A DNA stretch of 64,000 bases, taken from NCBI RefSeq assembly GCF_000271405.2, contig NC_018081.1, positions 504,256 through 568,255 of the forward strand, read 5' to 3'. The stretch's first letter is position 1. Every line of letters begins with the position of its first letter. The DNA is from Enterococcus hirae ATCC 9790 (GTDB taxonomy: Bacteria; Bacillota; Bacilli; Lactobacillales; Enterococcaceae). Positions 61,139-64,000 of this stretch are shown in pieces. The notes under the pieces were generated by a model. That model saw only the letters and a list, made by a program, of their open reading frames with translations. It ran no database searches and was not told the DNA's origin. The position numbers and the translations under genes were made by a program.

Positions 61139-61937
61139 ACGACATCTCCTTTTGTGACCATTCATGAACAGCTGGTCCCGTCATTTGTATTTGTGTCTCC
61201 CCAGTAATCATTAACTCTCCTTGCTCTAAGTGAATCATGGCCTTAGCACTTGCTAAGTATCCATGATCTCTAGCTACAACATAAGCCGCACAACAGCCAG
61301 TACCACAAGCCAATGTCCAACCAACACCACGTTCATACGTGCGTACGATCAGTTCCTGTTCATTGACTCGTTGGACAAAATTAACATTGGTTTTTTCTGA
61401 GAATAATGGATGGTGACAAATCTGTTCCCCTAACGCTTTCATTTGTTGCGCTTTTGCATCCTCTACAAAAACAACGGTATGGATCGTGCCCATAAACAAA
61501 CTAGTTAGCTGGACATCCACTTGTCCAATACATACTATTTGATCCACGATGGGTTCTGTTTGATTGACCGCTAACTTTTCTGTCGAATAATCGGGTTGTC
61601 CCATCTGAGCGGTACAATAAAAAGGTTCTTCTGTCAAAATTTCAATGGAAATCACACCCGCTAATGTGTGTACGTCGAAAGGTGAAGTTTCTACCATAGC
61701 TTTATCCCATACATGCCGAGCAAAACAACGAATCCCATTCCCACACATCGGCGCCTGACTGCCATCTTTATTGAAATAAAGCATCGTTAAAGGTTGCTCT
61801 CGAACGACAATCAACCCATCTGTATCAAATCGATCCTGTCCACACCACTTGCTGGCTAATTGGTGATAATCGATTCCTTCTTCATAGTCCATTAAGATAA
61901 AATCATTGCCGCAACCATTATATTTATGCAGGATCAT
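61131..61937 (-). CDS. dapF: diaminopimelate epimerase
   Basis: 268 residues. YNGCGNDFILMDY, NKDGSQAPMCGNGIRCFARHVW and GVGWTLACGTGCCAAYVVA with the two catalytic Cys. Converts LL-DAP to meso-DAP. Overlaps lysA by 4 bases. Confidence 0.96.
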   Translation of the reverse strand: MILHKYNGCGNDFILMDYEEGIDYHQLASKWCGQDRFDTDGLIVVREQPLTMLYFNKDGSQAPMCGNGIRCFARHVWDKAMVETSPFDVHTLAGVISIEILTEEPFYCTAQMGQPDYSTEKLAVNQTEPIVDQIVCIGQVDVQLTSLFMGTIHTVVFVEDAKAQQMKALGEQICHHPLFSEKTNVNFVQRVNEQELIVRTYERGVGWTLACGTGCCAAYVVARDHGYLASAKAMIHLEQGELMITGETQIQMTGPAVHEWSQKEMSYD

Positions 61938-63181
61938 TGAACTTCACCTCGCAATAAATCCTCATATTCTTGCCTACGTACCACTAATCGAGCAGTTTCA
62001 CCGTTGACGAATACCACAGCAGGCGTCAAAGCTCGGTTATAGTTGCTACTCATTGAATAACCATAAGCGCCTGTGGCATATACCGCTAATATATCTCCGG
62101 GTTCAGCGATAGGCAAAAGAGCTTCTTGAATAACCACATCACCTGACTCACACATTTTCCCAGCGATCGTGACTTTTTCGGTTTTCTTTTCCCTTAATTT
62201 GGTTGCCAGATCACATTGATAGCTCGCTTGATAGAGTGCTGGACGGATATTATCGGTCATTCCCCCATCGACAAAATAATATTTTTTATTTGGCGTTTGC
62301 TTAATAAATCCTACCGTATAAAGCGTCGTTCCTGCTTCCCCAACGATACTTCTTCCGGGTTCGATCAACAATTCATTGATTACTAATCCTTGTTTTTTTA
62401 AAGCTTCTTCCGTAAAACGTACTAATTCTCGAACAGATTCTTCAATGGGTAATGGCTGATCACTTTCGGTATAACGAATACCGAACCCTCCCCCAAGATT
62501 TAGCGAAAGTACTTCATCAAAATCTTTAAGATAACCAACCAGTTTATGGATTTCTGCTATCCAGGCCGATAATTCAAAAATCTGCGAACCAATATGTGCA
62601 TGAAAGCCTTCTAACTGTAAAAATTCACTACCCTGAATAAATTGGATCGCTTTTTGACACTCTTCACTTTCATAGAGTAGACCAAATTTTGAATCAATAT
62701 GAGCGGTAACGACATATTCATGCGTATGTGCTTCGATCCCTACATTCAACCGGATCATTACCTGGAGTTCTTTTTGATATTCTTGGCTAAGTGCGACTAA
62801 CAATTCAACTTCCATGAGATTATCCGCTACAAAATGAACAAGTCCATTTTCAATAGCATAACGGATTTCCGCAGGTGTTTTATTGTTTCCATGAAAATAG
62901 ACCTCTTCCATTGGAAAGTCAGCACACACAGCTGTATAAATCTCACCACCACTAACTACATCTAAACCTAATCCTTGTGATTGAATCAGTTTTAACATGG
63001 CGACGGTCTGAAATGCTTTTGATGCATATAAAATCTTTGTCTTAAAATGATCTGATTGAAATCCTTGTTTAAATGCCTTGATGTTCTCCACCATTTGCTT
63101 CTCATCGTAAACATAAAGGGGTGTTTGATATTGTTTTACTAATTGACTAACAGGAATTTCACCGATCATTAATTCTGACAT
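61934..63181 (-). CDS. lysA: diaminopimelate decarboxylase
   Basis: 415 residues. TKILYASKAFQTVAMLKLIQSQGLGLDVVSGGE (PLP Lys in YASKAF), GFHAHIGSQIF, LNLGGGFGI, and GKMCESGDV. Decarboxylates meso-DAP to lysine. First gene of the nine-gene lysine operon. Confidence 0.96.
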   Translation of the reverse strand: MSELMIGEIPVSQLVKQYQTPLYVYDEKQMVENIKAFKQGFQSDHFKTKILYASKAFQTVAMLKLIQSQGLGLDVVSGGEIYTAVCADFPMEEVYFHGNNKTPAEIRYAIENGLVHFVADNLMEVELLVALSQEYQKELQVMIRLNVGIEAHTHEYVVTAHIDSKFGLLYESEECQKAIQFIQGSEFLQLEGFHAHIGSQIFELSAWIAEIHKLVGYLKDFDEVLSLNLGGGFGIRYTESDQPLPIEESVRELVRFTEEALKKQGLVINELLIEPGRSIVGEAGTTLYTVGFIKQTPNKKYYFVDGGMTDNIRPALYQASYQCDLATKLREKKTEKVTIAGKMCESGDVVIQEALLPIAEPGDILAVYATGAYGYSMSSNYNRALTPAVVFVNGETARLVVRRQEYEDLLRGEVQ

Positions 63182-63322
63182 TCGAGACTACCTCTTTTCC
63201 GCAATGTTTTTTAAAATTTCTCTCATTAAGATTTGAATTTTATTTGAATAATATTAAACAAATTCTCAGTGATTGTCTACTATATTCATAAATTTAATAA
63301 AAAAAAGTGCATTCATACATTT

Positions 63323-63340
63323 TTTTGTATAAATACAAAA
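63323..63340. promoter_or_regulatory. palindromic candidate operator upstream of lysA
   Basis: 8-bp arms TTTTGTAT / ATACAAAA around AA, about 140 bases before lysA. Resembles the TGTATAAATACA-type boxes bound by ArgR-like repressors. Regulator unknown. Confidence 0.4.
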
Positions 63341-63432
63341 CTAGCGAATAAAAGATTAAAAAACAATGGATATGCTCATAAATCTCACTATTTCAATCAT
63401 ACAATCTAGTGAAAGCAACTACTCCATCAAAT

Positions 63433-63481
63433 AAAAATACGTTTGGTTGCGATCATTCCATCGAAACCAAACGTATTTTTT
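63433..63481. terminator. terminator of the hemolysin III gene
   Basis: AAAAATACGTTTGGTT / AACCAAACGTATTTTT, 16-bp perfect arms and a 17-base loop. Confidence 0.85.
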
Positions 63482-63555
63482 AATTTAATCCTTCGTTGTA
63501 AAAAGGAGAGCTATTCCTTTGTTCATCAGAAAATTCATTCTTAAATTGATTTTTT

Positions 63556-64000
63556 TTAAACCACATACCCAAAGTAAACGGCTAAAAACATCAATGATGC
63601 ACCTAACATCACAAATAAGTGCCAAATAACATGTGTGAATCTCTTACTTTTCATGCTATAAAAAATTGAGCCGATCGAGTAAGCTAACCCACCAGCGACC
63701 AATAAAAGTAAACCGGTCAAATTGATGTTTTGATAAAGTTTTGGTAAAACAATCACGATTCCCCAGCCCATCACATTATAAATAATCGTTGATACTTTAG
63801 AAACCTGACTGGCTTTCGCTAAAGTCAAACACTTGTAAATGATCCCGATAACTGCTGTTGCCCAGATTACACTAAGTAATAGTACACCAGAAAGTCCCTG
63901 AACGATTAACAGGCAAAAAGGCGTATAGGTCCCGGCAATCAGTAAATAGATCGAACAATGATCGAATATTTGAAACACTTTTTTTGCTTTTGTAAAAATC
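63556..64000 (-). CDS. hemolysin III (HlyIII/PAQR) family membrane protein, partial
   Basis: The frame is open to the window edge (KAKKVFQIFDHCSIYLLIAGTYTPFCLL...), so the N-terminus is missing. FDHCSIYLLIAGTYTP and, near the end, RFTHVIWHLFVMLGASLMFLAVYFGYV hold the conserved His residues of the PAQR/HlyIII family. About five helices visible. An integral membrane protein, probable hydrolase-like zinc fold. Confidence 0.9.
   Translation of the reverse strand, partial: IFTKAKKVFQIFDHCSIYLLIAGTYTPFCLLIVQGLSGVLLLSVIWATAVIGIIYKCLTLAKASQVSKVSTIIYNVMGWGIVIVLPKLYQNINLTGLLLLVAGGLAYSIGSIFYSMKSKRFTHVIWHLFVMLGASLMFLAVYFGYVV

Larger units (their letters stand above)
63182..63555. other. lysine operon leader and promoter region
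   Basis: 374 bases, very AT-rich. It holds the palindrome TTTTGTATAAATACAAAA (63323-63340) and the hemolysin III terminator (63433-63481). I do not find a lysine riboswitch or T-box consensus. No -35/-10 pair stands out. Confidence 0.5.

Noticed and set aside
63182..63480. Lysine riboswitch before lysA
   Set aside because: No L-box core sequences seen by eye; recorded instead as an open check.
1..64000. tRNA or rRNA genes
   Set aside because: No cloverleaf-like sequences or rRNA segments were recognised on either strand.

Overview
The window is a low-GC Firmicute chromosome, most likely an Enterococcus of the faecium/hirae group. The evidence is the rplK-rplA-rplJ-rplL and secE-nusG loci, an acetylase-type lysine operon, the spxH/CYTH/relQ/nadK/rluD/mgtE cluster, Ser/Thr-rich sortase substrates and strong AGGAGG ribosome binding sites. 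I assign the genus from gene content; the species is inference.

Layout. (1) About 1-7,840: the integrase-proximal end of a temperate phage or phage-related island abutting rplL. It carries an early leftward operon ending in a broken YqaJ-type nuclease gene, two separate divergent regulator switches, an S24-type CI repressor, a RelE-type toxin-antitoxin pair, a wall-anchored Ser/Thr-rich cargo protein and a tyrosine integrase. (2) 7,850-14,880: ribosomal proteins L7/L12, L10, L1 and L11, with an L10 autoregulatory leader, then serine dehydratase sdaAB-sdaAA, a DUF915 lipoprotein, nusG, secE and a frameshifted rpmG. (3) 15,000-24,200: a CBS-ACT protein, queT with a candidate preQ1 element, a lipid kinase, recD2, a histidine phosphatase, trmL, rlmA and cutC. 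(4) 24,240-29,500: mgtE, rluD-like, nadK and relQ leftward, and the CYTH gene and spxH (nonsense-interrupted) rightward. (5) 29,776-37,800: a PfpI/DJ-1 protein and the aromatic operon aroF-aroB-aroC-tyrA-aroA-aroK-pheA. A 400-nt leader precedes the operon; it encodes an 18-residue peptide ending in Tyr/Phe codons and has tandem terminators. (6) 38,034-42,105: DUF1858-DUF438 redox/hemerythrin genes and an SOS-box Y-family polymerase with YolD-like partners. (7) 42,370-51,463: a glycoside locus with two GH78-like enzymes, two MFS transporters and two AraC regulators, one frameshifted. (8) 51,643-54,053: a NADH oxidase/peroxidase-type flavoprotein and mazEF. (9) 54,217-63,181: the full lysine operon lysA-dapF-dapA-dapB-dapH-asd-lysC-deacetylase-patA, with dapB frameshifted. 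The window ends in a partial hemolysin III gene.

The genes work together in recognisable blocks. There are two amino-acid biosynthetic operons, each complete in gene order but each with one broken gene (tyrA and dapB), which would predict tyrosine and lysine auxotrophy if real. There is also an rRNA/tRNA/stringent-response cluster and a plant- or glycan-derived rhamnoside-like utilisation locus.

A recurrent theme is single-base indels, mostly in short A/T runs (yqaJ, AraC gene, dapB, plus rpmG), together with two in-frame stops (tyrA TGA, spxH TAG). These may be genuine decay or residual sequencing error; read data would decide. The most interesting regulatory observation is the aro leader peptide. 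The most interesting unexplained sequence is a roughly 120-bp repeat family that begins at the stop codons of recD2 and trmL.
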